The notes under the pieces: generated by a model
What the model was told of the DNA's origin: nothing
The model's database searches: none
The model's input: only the letters and a program-made list of their open reading frames with translations
Part shown: positions 16,861 to 24,101 of the stretch, in pieces
How positions within the stretch are numbered: position 1 is the first letter of the stretch
Layout of the letters: every line of letters starts with the position of its first letter
Made by a program: the position numbers and the translations under genes
Assembly: GCA_002292375.1 (NCBI GenBank)
Contig: DBBV01000010.1
Span: forward strand, 4,449-59,420
Direction of reading: 5' to 3'
DNA length: 54,972 nt
Origin: Methylococcaceae bacterium UBA975
Lineage (GTDB): Bacteria; Pseudomonadota; Gammaproteobacteria; Methylococcales; Cycloclasticaceae

Positions 16861-17952
16861 CTACTGTGTAGAGTCATTTGAACTATCGGCAATGTGTATG
16901 GCGATACCGTTTCGTAGTTTAATATGACCTTCATTAACAACGAGATCATTGGCTGCTAGCCCCTGCGTTATTTCAACCCGGCCATCACGACGTTGGCCCG
17001 TTTTTATGCTGCGTTGTTCGGCTGTCTTATTACCGCTGCTGTCCATTACGATATAAACATTAGCGCCATACGTGTTGAAGGTGACTGCGGTTTCAGGCAG
17101 GGTTAAAACAGTTTTGGGCTGGGCTACTAACAGCGTAATGTCGGCAAACATCCCGGGTTTTAACTTGCCATCTGAATTTTCTAATGAGGCGCGCACACTA
17201 AGGGTGCGGGTATGGGTATCGATATTGGGGTTGATCGCCTGTATGTGGCCTTGAAAGACATCATTAGGGTAAGCCTGAACTTGAAGCTGGACAGTTTGAC
17301 CAACGGCTAGTTGGGCTATGTGTCGTTCGGTGATGCTAAAGTCGGCCAAAATAGGTGAGATTGAAACCAGCGGTGCGATTGCTTGACCCTTGTCTAGGTA
17401 TTGCCCTAGGCTAATTTGCCGAATGCCGATGAGCCCATCGAAGGGCGCGCGAATTCTTTTCTTATCTAACACGCTTTGTTGTGAACTCACGGCGGCGCTG
17501 GCCAGGTCTAACTCCGCGCGCGCCTCATCATGACTTGATCGTGAGGTGGCCTTTTTTGTTAACAGTGTGGCTTGACGGTTAAATTTTAAGCGGGCGAGTT
17601 TTTCTGCAGCCAGCAAGCCATTAAGTTGGGCCTGCTCAGTGCTGGTATTAAGTTCGAGTAACAAATCACCCGTGCTGACAGCTTGTCCCGATTGAAAATG
17701 GATGGCCGTTACAACACCGGCGATCTCGTTACTCAGTACAATACCCGCGACTGGATTGAGACTGCCGATGGCGGGCAGTTGTGTTTGCCATTGCTCTTGC
17801 ATTACGTTGACCGTGGTAACAAGAGGAGGTGGCGGCGGCTTGCGTGAGGACATTGCTGTGTTTATTTGTAAAAATTTAGCGGCAAATAAACCACCAAAAA
17901 TTAGCAGAACGAGCAAGAGTAAAAAAACTATTTTTTTGCGCAAAAAAACCAC
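16861..17952 (-). CDS. RND efflux periplasmic adaptor (membrane fusion protein)
   Basis: 363 residues. N-terminal hydrophobic anchor (about 8-26), a proline-rich segment (PPPPP at about 38-42), a split lipoyl-like domain (IAGVVTAIHFQSGQAVSTGD and later IRAPFDGLIGIRQISLGQ), an alpha-helical hairpin between the halves, then the beta-barrel and membrane-proximal domains. It bridges the inner-membrane pump and a TolC-type channel. The start is GTG with no convincing Shine-Dalgarno, so the exact N-terminus is uncertain by a few residues. First gene of a two-gene operon with the permease. A divergent lipoprotein gene begins 185 bp away. Confidence 0.92.
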   Translation of the reverse strand: MVFLRKKIVFLLLLVLLIFGGLFAAKFLQINTAMSSRKPPPPPLVTTVNVMQEQWQTQLPAIGSLNPVAGIVLSNEIAGVVTAIHFQSGQAVSTGDLLLELNTSTEQAQLNGLLAAEKLARLKFNRQATLLTKKATSRSSHDEARAELDLASAAVSSQQSVLDKKRIRAPFDGLIGIRQISLGQYLDKGQAIAPLVSISPILADFSITERHIAQLAVGQTVQLQVQAYPNDVFQGHIQAINPNIDTHTRTLSVRASLENSDGKLKPGMFADITLLVAQPKTVLTLPETAVTFNTYGANVYIVMDSSGNKTAEQRSIKTGQRRDGRVEITQGLAANDLVVNEGHIKLRNGIAIHIADSSNDSTQ

Positions 17953-18137
17953 CGTAATGTAGCGAATTTAACAACTCAATAGTAGGCATTGTACGACGAT
18001 CAACCGGCGCGCTCAAATTTTAATATTAGAAAAACTTGATGTTGCCAATAAATAATAATTCTACGGGTGGGCAAACAAAGTTGTCACGACGGCTTTAAGC
18101 GTAATAGACTATAAATTGCTTGTGACTGAGGTGGACA

Positions 18138-18548
18138 ATGTTAAAAATTAAATGGATGGGTTTGATAGTGTTACTGCTACTATCGTCTTGTGCGCATATG
18201 AGCGAACAAAAAAAACTGGAACACCTTGAGGCGCAGCAAAAATTATTCATGAAGGCGCTACGTTGGAAAGCCTATGATACGGCGGCCAGCGTGGTGCGTT
18301 ATAGAAACCCGGCGCGTCGTTTGGCGCCGATACAAGGCTTAGAGGCTATTACGGTAACATCGTACGAGTTATTGGCATCGTTACCGCAAGAAGCCGATGG
18401 CTCGGTGTTAGCCTATGTGTTGTTTGACTATGTGCAAAATAATACCGGCCGCGTCTATCAATTAAAGCACAAGCAAGTCTGGTGGTATGACGACACGGTA
18501 AAGCGCTGGTTTTTGGACAGTGATATGCCCAATTTCAAATTGAATTAG
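18138..18548 (+). CDS. Small lipoprotein of unknown function
   Basis: 136 residues with a good Shine-Dalgarno (GAGGTGG before the ATG). A type II signal sequence ends in a lipobox LSSC with Cys18 as the lipidated residue. Ser/Ala/His follow Cys, with no Asp at +2, which favours outer-membrane sorting. The mature part is a short helical segment (EQKKLEHLEAQQKLF) and a beta-rich region with several Trp and Tyr (KHKQVWWYDD, KRWFLDSDMP), like a small NTF2-like or SnoaL-like fold. I do not recognise the family. Convergent with the next gene, 4 bp between stops. Confidence 0.75.
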   Translation: MLKIKWMGLIVLLLLSSCAHMSEQKKLEHLEAQQKLFMKALRWKAYDTAASVVRYRNPARRLAPIQGLEAITVTSYELLASLPQEADGSVLAYVLFDYVQNNTGRVYQLKHKQVWWYDDTVKRWFLDSDMPNFKLN

Positions 18549-18552
18549 ACTT

Positions 18553-19143
18553 TTATTGGTCAGAATTTTTTAGCGCGGAGCGTAAATCAGCAGTTTTTTT
18601 ATGGAAGTCTTCAAATTCACCAAAAGCTAAAAATTTTTGGTAATGAGGGTGGCTGCCGAGTACTTTTTTGGCATGTTTGATCGGGCACCAGTACAGTTCA
18701 ATACGCGCAACAATTTCTCTACTGTAGGCTATAACGCCGTTGCCGTATGCGCAATAAGCACAATTGAATTTTTCTATAGCGTTTAAATAGGGTAATTGCT
18801 GTCTGTCGGCGACAAAATAATGGGTGCGTTTGACTTTAGGGATTTTATACAACGGAAAGCAAATGGCGTGAAAAAGCTCCATCGTAATATGTAGAAAAAC
18901 GAGGGGAACAATCATGCCGTAGATAAATGGAATCGATAAAATAGAGCGTAAGCGGCTGGATGCAAACCACTCGATAAGACCAATTTTCAATGCTTTTTGT
19001 TGCGCAACGATGGATTCTTCAAACTTTATTTTTGCACCTTCTACCCGGTACATGAAATCACGATGCTGTTCAGCGACCAGTGCTTCCAACTCATTTTCGA
19101 GCTCACGCATATCATTGATGATACCTTCGATGGTTCGATTCAT
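18553..19143 (-). CDS. Uncharacterised membrane protein with conserved CxxC...C...H motif
   Basis: 196 residues. The N-terminal third is helical and charged. One or two hydrophobic segments span about 67-97. The C-terminal domain holds the most conserved-looking block: FNCAYCAYGNGVIAYSRE (127-144) followed by YWCPIKHAKK, giving Cys128, Cys131, Cys153 and His157, a plausible zinc or iron-sulfur site facing the cytoplasm. I recall similar unnamed proteins in other proteobacteria but no function. It overlaps the upstream acyltransferase gene by ATGA, so the two are probably made together. Confidence 0.7.
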   Translation of the reverse strand: MNRTIEGIINDMRELENELEALVAEQHRDFMYRVEGAKIKFEESIVAQQKALKIGLIEWFASSRLRSILSIPFIYGMIVPLVFLHITMELFHAICFPLYKIPKVKRTHYFVADRQQLPYLNAIEKFNCAYCAYGNGVIAYSREIVARIELYWCPIKHAKKVLGSHPHYQKFLAFGEFEDFHKKTADLRSALKNSDQ

Positions 19144-20294
19144 AACGGCTCCGTTTTATAAGGTAATAAGGTGTTTAAATGGTTTAAATGCGCATCTATT
19201 TGATTGCTTTCTTGCGCAATAAAGTGCTCAATCGCGTGTTTGAACTCGGGGTGTAAAATAACGTGGTTAGACAGGGTGGTGACAGGCTTGAACCCGCGTG
19301 CAATTTTGTGCTCGCCCTGTGCCCCAGGGTCAAAATGTTGCAGCCCGTTATTAATACAATATTCAATGCCTTGATAATAACAGACTTCGAAGTGTAAAAA
19401 TGGGTATTCTTGTTGGCAGCCCCAATAACGCCCGTACAGACTTGTGTCGTCTTTAAAACATAAGGCGGCGGCGACAATCGTGTCGCTTTTAGTGGCGCAA
19501 ATCATCACTAAATTTTGCGCCATGGTGGTTAATAATAAGCGAAAAAACTTAAGGTTTAGGTAGCCGTGTTGGCCGCTACGTTTTAGATACGTTAAGTGAT
19601 AAAAACGATAAAATTCGGTCATTAACGCATCATCAATTTCTTGGCCTGAGCGAACGGTTAGCAACAAACCTTGATCGGCAACGGCACATCGCTCTTTGCG
19701 TACCAGCTTACGTTTACGTGATTTAAAGGTCTCCAAAAAGTCGTCGAAACTCGGGTACTGTTTATTAAACCAATGGTACTGGATCCCTTTACGTTGCTTC
19801 CAGCCCGCGCGTTGTAATAAGTCAGATAAGGCTGAGTTTGGAAACAATAAGTGCCAGCCTGATAAGGTGGACTGGTTGTATTTATCGCGTATAGCACGCT
19901 CAATAAAGTGGATGATGTTGAGTTTTTCAGCGTCTGATCTGATGTCGGCCGCAAAGGCAAGGCGAGGGCCACTGCTGGGTGTAAAGGGAATGGCAGCCAG
20001 TAGTTTGGGGTAATAATTTAAGCCGTGTTGATGGTAAGCATCGGCCCAAGCCCAATCAAATACATACTCACCGTAAGAATGTGTTTTAAGGTAGCAAGGC
20101 ATTGCGGCCAGCAATTGATCGTTTTCGGTGATGAGGATATGGTTTGGCTGCCAACCCGTTGCTTCTTGCACGCAGCCACTGGTTTCTAGGGCTGCTAAAA
20201 AAGCGTGCTGAGTGAACGGGTAGGGGTCAGCAAACAATTTTTGCCATTGTTCTGCGGGCACGTCCATAATGCTATTGAGAAACGTTATATTCAT
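19140..20294 (-). CDS. FemAB/GNAT-like acyltransferase (COG3146, peptidogalycan-type)
   Basis: 384 residues. The sequence shows the two-lobed GNAT-like pattern of COG3146 proteins: an N-terminal block with PFTQHAFLAALETSGC, ending in YVFDWAWADAYHQHG and YYPKLLAAIPFTP, and a C-terminal block with YGRYWGCQQEYPFLHFEVCYYQG and FDPGAQGEHKIARGF. The family is annotated as predicted N-acyltransferases or peptidogalycan biosynthesis proteins; the substrate is not established. Cytoplasmic, no signal peptide. Translationally coupled to the downstream membrane Cys protein and divergent from the MOSC gene across 65 bp. Confidence 0.82.
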   Translation of the reverse strand: MNITFLNSIMDVPAEQWQKLFADPYPFTQHAFLAALETSGCVQEATGWQPNHILITENDQLLAAMPCYLKTHSYGEYVFDWAWADAYHQHGLNYYPKLLAAIPFTPSSGPRLAFAADIRSDAEKLNIIHFIERAIRDKYNQSTLSGWHLLFPNSALSDLLQRAGWKQRKGIQYHWFNKQYPSFDDFLETFKSRKRKLVRKERCAVADQGLLLTVRSGQEIDDALMTEFYRFYHLTYLKRSGQHGYLNLKFFRLLLTTMAQNLVMICATKSDTIVAAALCFKDDTSLYGRYWGCQQEYPFLHFEVCYYQGIEYCINNGLQHFDPGAQGEHKIARGFKPVTTLSNHVILHPEFKHAIEHFIAQESNQIDAHLNHLNTLLPYKTEPL

Positions 20295-20359
20295 AGAGAC
20301 TAGGTTTAACGCAGGTTGCCAGTACGGGGTGTATCTTAATTGAGAGGGGTTGGTGAGCG

Positions 20360-21139
20360 GTGATAATTCTAAGTAAAATTTTTGTTTACCCGATTAAATC
20401 TTTGCCTGGCATAGACTTGAGGCAGGCTACGATTAGTGCGGGTGGGTGCTTATCCAACGACAGGCGTTGGGCTATTAGTGATAGCAACGGTGGGTTACTT
20501 AGCGCTAAAAAAAATCGGTGTTTGTTTGGCATTACGCCATCGTATAACCTGGAAGCAGAAAAGGTGTGTTTTGAAGACGAAAAGGGGGGTATTGAGGGCT
20601 TTCAATTGGATGATGTAGGCGCTTTATCAGCTTACCTAAGTGACATATTATCGCAGCCTGTTAGATTGATAGAAGATAAACAGCAAGGCTTTCCCGATGA
20701 CCTAAATGCAGCAGGGCCTACGGTTGTAGCCACTGAGTCGTTACAACAAGTGGCCTCTTGGTACCCTGGCTTGTCGTTGAATGAGATTCGGGCACGTTTT
20801 CGAATTAATTTAGAAGTATCCCACGCCCCCGCCTTTTGGGAAGACCAATTGTTTTCTGCTGATGGCGAAATCAAAACCTTATTCATTGGTTCGGTTGCCA
20901 TTCAGGCAATTAACCCCTGTGCGCGATGTTCAGTACCGATGAAAAACCCCAAATCGGGAAAGTCATATGCAGGGTTTTATCAGACCTTTATTTCACAGCG
21001 CGAAAAAACCCGGCCCAATTGGACTGATCCCGCGTGTTTTGATCATTGGTATCGACTGAGCGTTAATACACGCATTTGTGCCGATTTGGCGGGTCAGCAT
21101 CTTAACTTAGGCGATAAAGTAACGCTGAATCCACTGTGA
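20360..21139 (+). CDS. MOSC-domain protein (YcbX/MOSC_N type)
   Basis: 259 residues, GTG start with GAGAGGGG about ten bases upstream. An N-terminal MOSC_N beta-barrel (about 1-115: FVYPIKSLPGI, LSNDRRWAI) precedes the MOSC domain, which has the conserved Cys-containing loop NPCARCSVPMKNPKSG (Cys187 and Cys190). MOSC proteins handle molybdenum-cofactor sulfur, and E. coli YcbX-type members detoxify N-hydroxylated bases. E. coli YcbX is longer because it carries a C-terminal ferredoxin domain, which is absent here. Partner reductase unknown. The moaB gene elsewhere in this window is compatible with molybdenum-cofactor use. Confidence 0.87.
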   Translation: MIILSKIFVYPIKSLPGIDLRQATISAGGCLSNDRRWAISDSNGGLLSAKKNRCLFGITPSYNLEAEKVCFEDEKGGIEGFQLDDVGALSAYLSDILSQPVRLIEDKQQGFPDDLNAAGPTVVATESLQQVASWYPGLSLNEIRARFRINLEVSHAPAFWEDQLFSADGEIKTLFIGSVAIQAINPCARCSVPMKNPKSGKSYAGFYQTFISQREKTRPNWTDPACFDHWYRLSVNTRICADLAGQHLNLGDKVTLNPL

Positions 21140-21226
21140 AAGGTCTAAAACCGAGTAAATACGTATTGTCGAAAAGCCAACAATGGCATAAGGTGTGCTT
21201 ATAAAAATAAATTTGTGGGAGATACT

Positions 21227-21673
21227 ATGGCAAACGATAAGGTCGTTAAGTTAAAAGAGCGTAATCAAACCAATCATTTGATCGAAGAGTTGTTACAGGA
21301 ACGTAAACAAGTATGGTCCTTATACTGTGAGGTTGCGGGTTTAGGTGATGCTAAACCGAAAAAATCGAAGGCGCAATTGGTGGAAGATTTTTGTCAGTTG
21401 TCTATTGATTATATTTCGTTGGGCCACTTTGGTGTGTATCAGCGAATTTTGAATGGTAGTGAGCGACGTAAAGCGATCATTAAAGCCGCAGAACGTATCT
21501 ATCCCGACTTATCTAAAGCCACTGAAGCGGTGCTGGACTTTAATGATAAGTACCAAACCCCAACAGCGGAAATGATTTCAAATGAGCTATCAACTGATTT
21601 GTCGACACTGGGTGAACAGTTAGCGAATCGAATTGAATTGGAAGACCAGCTGTTAGGCGAAATGCTGGCGTAA
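21227..21673 (+). CDS. rsd: Rsd/AlgQ family anti-sigma70 regulator
   Basis: 148 residues from the ATG at 21227, preceded by GGGAGA; a GTG 12 bases earlier overlaps that Shine-Dalgarno and is unlikely to be the start. Helical throughout, with NQTNHLIEELLQERKQVW, LVEDFCQLSIDYISLGHFGVY and YPDLSKATEAVLDFNDKY, the signature of Rsd/AlgQ. These proteins bind region 4 of the housekeeping sigma factor and shift polymerase toward alternative sigma factors in stationary phase; AlgQ also affects alginate genes in Pseudomonas. Slightly shorter than E. coli Rsd (158). The Nudix gene starts 9 bp after its stop. Confidence 0.88.
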   Translation: MANDKVVKLKERNQTNHLIEELLQERKQVWSLYCEVAGLGDAKPKKSKAQLVEDFCQLSIDYISLGHFGVYQRILNGSERRKAIIKAAERIYPDLSKATEAVLDFNDKYQTPTAEMISNELSTDLSTLGEQLANRIELEDQLLGEMLA

Positions 21674-21682
21674 AGCAAGCCA

Positions 21683-22237
21683 ATGAAATTTTGTCCCGAA
21701 TGTGGCAGCCAAACTCAATCGAGCATACCCGAGGGCGATAACCGCTACCGGGATGTGTGCCATAGCTGCGACCTGATTCACTACCAAAACCCTCGTATCA
21801 TCGCTGGTTGCATCCCTGTTTGGGAAGATAAGGTGCTGTTGTGCAAACGCGCTATTAACCCACGTAAAGGCTATTGGACATTGCCAGCGGGTTTTATGGA
21901 GCTGGGCGAAACGACCGAGCAAGCAGCGCATAGAGAAACGCTAGAAGAGGCGCAAGCGATCGTTAAAAGCGATCAGCTATACGCTGTATTTAACCTGCCA
22001 CATATCAATCAAGTGTATATGATGTACCGCTCTGCGTTACTAAAACCGGAGTTCGCCAGCGGTGTGGAAAGCTTAGAAACGCGCCTGTTCGCAGAGCATC
22101 AAATACCTTGGGATGAGCTTGCGTTTGAAACCATGCGATTATCCTTAGAGTACTTTTTTCAAGATAGGGCCAATAATAACTTTGTCTTTCGAACGACGGA
22201 TATCGTCAAGCCTTTGCGGCGCTCAAGCGGCAGCTAA
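21683..22237 (+). CDS. Nudix hydrolase with N-terminal zinc ribbon
   Basis: 184 residues. Zinc ribbon from Cys4-x2-Cys7 and Cys26-x2-Cys29 (CPECG ... CHSC), then a Nudix fold with the complete box GFMELGETTEQAAHRETLEE (70-89), including the REx2EE core that binds Mg2+. COG1051-type enzymes hydrolyse nucleoside diphosphate derivatives such as ADP-ribose. The zinc ribbon resembles that of NADH pyrophosphatase, but the SQPWPFPxS signature downstream of the box is absent, so decapping or NADH activity is not supported. Sits in a short cluster with Rsd and a second Nudix gene. Confidence 0.88.
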   Translation: MKFCPECGSQTQSSIPEGDNRYRDVCHSCDLIHYQNPRIIAGCIPVWEDKVLLCKRAINPRKGYWTLPAGFMELGETTEQAAHRETLEEAQAIVKSDQLYAVFNLPHINQVYMMYRSALLKPEFASGVESLETRLFAEHQIPWDELAFETMRLSLEYFFQDRANNNFVFRTTDIVKPLRRSSGS

Positions 22238-22254
22238 TGCGACACTGAGGCCGT

Positions 22255-22824
22255 ATGAAGCGAGAGCAGATTATTCGTTGCTTAGAGCCTGCCTCAAGCA
22301 TTCAGCATTGGCCAGAGCAAGGTCGTACAGATGGTTTACGTGACGCAGCGGTATTGGTACCACTGGTGGAGCGAGACGAGTGGCATGTGCTGTTGACCAA
22401 ACGTACTGATCATTTGCACCACCACCCCGGTCAAATTAGCTTTCCCGGTGGGCGAGCAGATTCCATCGACACATCGCCTTTACAGACAGCATTAAGAGAA
22501 ACCCAGGAAGAAGTTGGTATTGACGCGCGTTTTATCGAGATTGCCGGGGTTATCGAGCCGTATTTAACGGTCACTCGCTTTAATGTTGTGCCCATTGTCG
22601 GCTTTGTAGACCCAGCGTTTAAGCTAAAAATTGACAGTTTTGAAGTGGCCGAGGCGTTTGAGGTGCCGCTGGCCGTGCTGGCTGATCCGTTGCAGTATCA
22701 GCGACAAAAAACGTTTTGGCAAAACCAGTGGCGTGAATATTGGGAATTAACCTACCAAGAACAGAGGATTTGGGGGGCAACAGCGGCCATGCTTCACGCA
22801 TTATGCCTTCGCTTGAAGGGCTAA
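22255..22824 (+). CDS. CoA pyrophosphatase-type Nudix hydrolase (NudL/YeaB family)
   Basis: 189 residues; GAGG lies shortly before the ATG. The CoA-diphosphatase motif LLTKRTDHLHHHPGQISFPG (46-65) runs into the Nudix box GGRADSIDTSPLQTALRETQ, then EEVG; catalytic residues are Arg81, Glu82, Glu85 and Glu86. Family members cut CoA or oxidised CoA to 4'-phosphopantetheine derivatives and 3',5'-ADP. Eighteen bases separate it from the first Nudix gene. Its stop overlaps the stop of the convergent ogt gene by 4 bp. Confidence 0.9.
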   Translation: MKREQIIRCLEPASSIQHWPEQGRTDGLRDAAVLVPLVERDEWHVLLTKRTDHLHHHPGQISFPGGRADSIDTSPLQTALRETQEEVGIDARFIEIAGVIEPYLTVTRFNVVPIVGFVDPAFKLKIDSFEVAEAFEVPLAVLADPLQYQRQKTFWQNQWREYWELTYQEQRIWGATAAMLHALCLRLKG

Positions 22825-23333
22825 AGAAGGCGTGACTGCTCGAACGTTATTAGCGCTTTCTTAGCGTCTACCCCGCCGGCATAACCACTTAACTGGCCGT
22901 TGTTGGCGATAACGCGGTGGCAGGGAATAATAATACTGATGGCATTAGCGCCGTTTGCACTGGCAACGGCTCGAACGGCTTTTTCGTTATCGACGGCTTT
23001 GGCGAGGTCTAAATAGGATCGCGTACTCGCGTAAGGAATTTGTAGCAGTGCGTGCCAAACGGCTTGCTGAAAGGCGGAGCCGATCAACTGTAACGGCAGG
23101 TCAAATTGTTGGCGTTGATGTTGAAAATACTCATCAAGTTGCAGCGCCGCTTGATCTAATAGGTCACACTTAGCGGTGACATAATGAGCATCTAAAGCGA
23201 CTTGAATACGCCTATCAATGGCTTCCCGACGGCTGCGGGCTTGCCAGTCACATAAGCAAAGCTTGTTTTCATAAGCGCCCAACAGCAAGGCACCTTGGGG
23301 CGCTTGGTACACTTGGATGTTAACGGTGTTCAT
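22821..23333 (-). CDS. ogt: Methylated-DNA--protein-cysteine methyltransferase
   Basis: 170 residues. The active-site motif is IIPCHRV with acceptor Cys138, followed by the NGQLSGYAGG loop; GSAFQQAVWHALLQIPYAST and RAVASANGANAI are the helix-turn-helix and Asn-hinge elements. It transfers O6-alkyl groups from guanine to its own cysteine in a single-turnover repair. Length agrees with Ogt (171 in E. coli) and there is no Ada regulatory domain. Convergent with the CoA-Nudix gene, with overlapping stops. Confidence 0.95.
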   Translation of the reverse strand: MNTVNIQVYQAPQGALLLGAYENKLCLCDWQARSRREAIDRRIQVALDAHYVTAKCDLLDQAALQLDEYFQHQRQQFDLPLQLIGSAFQQAVWHALLQIPYASTRSYLDLAKAVDNEKAVRAVASANGANAISIIIPCHRVIANNGQLSGYAGGVDAKKALITFEQSRLL

Positions 23334-23399
23334 TTCTTCATCATACGCCCAACGAAGGGTGAAACCTACAGGTTTAATAAACGAGGCGAAATACCTGCG

Positions 23400-23421
23400 C
23401 TCATTTTTTAGATAAAATGAG
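23400..23421. other. Hairpin between the YehS-like gene and ogt
   Basis: CTCATTTT (23400-23407) and AAAATGAG (23414-23421), a perfect 8-bp stem with a 6-nt loop. No U-run follows on the minus strand, so it is an incomplete terminator or an RNA-processing site between two minus-strand genes. Confidence 0.35.
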
Positions 23422-23454
23422 TTGCTCCCTCAGGGGTGGCTTGTATCAGGCGTT

Positions 23455-23919
23455 TTAATCGGCGGGACGAAACGTTGCTTGTATGCCCTGTAAAAAGTTA
23501 CGTAAGACTTGATCCTTGCACGCGCGATAATGCTTGTGATCAGCGCGACGGAAAAAGGCGCTTAATTCGTGTTTACTGAGCGATAAGCCCGATTCTGTCA
23601 ACATCTTCAGTACTTCATCATTTTGCAAATTTAACGCGATTTTTAATTTGCGTAAAATGATGTTATTACTGAGTTTTTTTTCTGCTTCAGGCAGCGGTCC
23701 GTCTTGTTTGCCACGGCGGTCAATAATTAGGCCGTTTAAGAAGGTGGCAAATTGCTTGTCGGTACAGTTGATATAGGCGTCATCATCGTCTTTTTTAAGC
23801 CAGTTGCTAATATCTTCACGGCTTACGCTGAGCCCCGCTAGCTCAAACAGCTCAATCATTTTTGAATCGCTAAAGTCAAAGCAATAGCGCAGGCGGCGTA
23901 AAACATCGTTATTGGTCAC
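23455..23919 (-). CDS. DUF1456 (YehS-like) protein
   Basis: 154 residues, GTG start preceded by AGGAT. Two tandem copies of one helical module: NNDVLRRLRYCFDFSDSKMI with LSVSREDISNWLKKDDDD, and NNIILRKLKIALNLQNDEVL with LSLSKHELSAFFRRADHK. This internal duplication is the DUF1456 signature; E. coli YehS has 156 residues. The family function is unknown. Acidic, soluble, no export signal. Confidence 0.9.
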   Translation of the reverse strand: MTNNDVLRRLRYCFDFSDSKMIELFELAGLSVSREDISNWLKKDDDDAYINCTDKQFATFLNGLIIDRRGKQDGPLPEAEKKLSNNIILRKLKIALNLQNDEVLKMLTESGLSLSKHELSAFFRRADHKHYRACKDQVLRNFLQGIQATFRPAD

Positions 23920-24057
23920 ATCAATATCCTAAATTAATGGGCTGTATGTGCAATTAATGCAAAGCCCAATGGTTAGCGTTACCCAGCAGTAGCCGCTTTG
24001 CGGCAAGAATAGCATTTTTGGCTGCGCTGTTGTGGATGCCGCAGCAATTGTTAAAGA

Positions 24058-24089
24058 AAAAGACCGTGTTTTTCAAAACATGGCCTTTT
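24058..24089 (-). terminator. Rho-independent terminator of the pepN operon
   Basis: 15-nt arms at 24058-24072 and 24075-24089 pair with one G-U wobble and one mismatch around a very short loop. The minus-strand transcript continues with a U-rich tract (UUUUUCUUU). It begins 12 bp after the pepN stop, at the end of the five-gene minus-strand unit. Confidence 0.8.
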
Positions 24090-24101
24090 GTCGTTGAGGC
24101 T

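Noticed and set aside
23924..23955. Nested inverted repeat (GGGCT ... AGCCC) between the pepN terminator and the YehS-like gene
   Set aside because: No U-run in either direction; a clear terminator for the pepN operon already exists nearby at 24058-24089.
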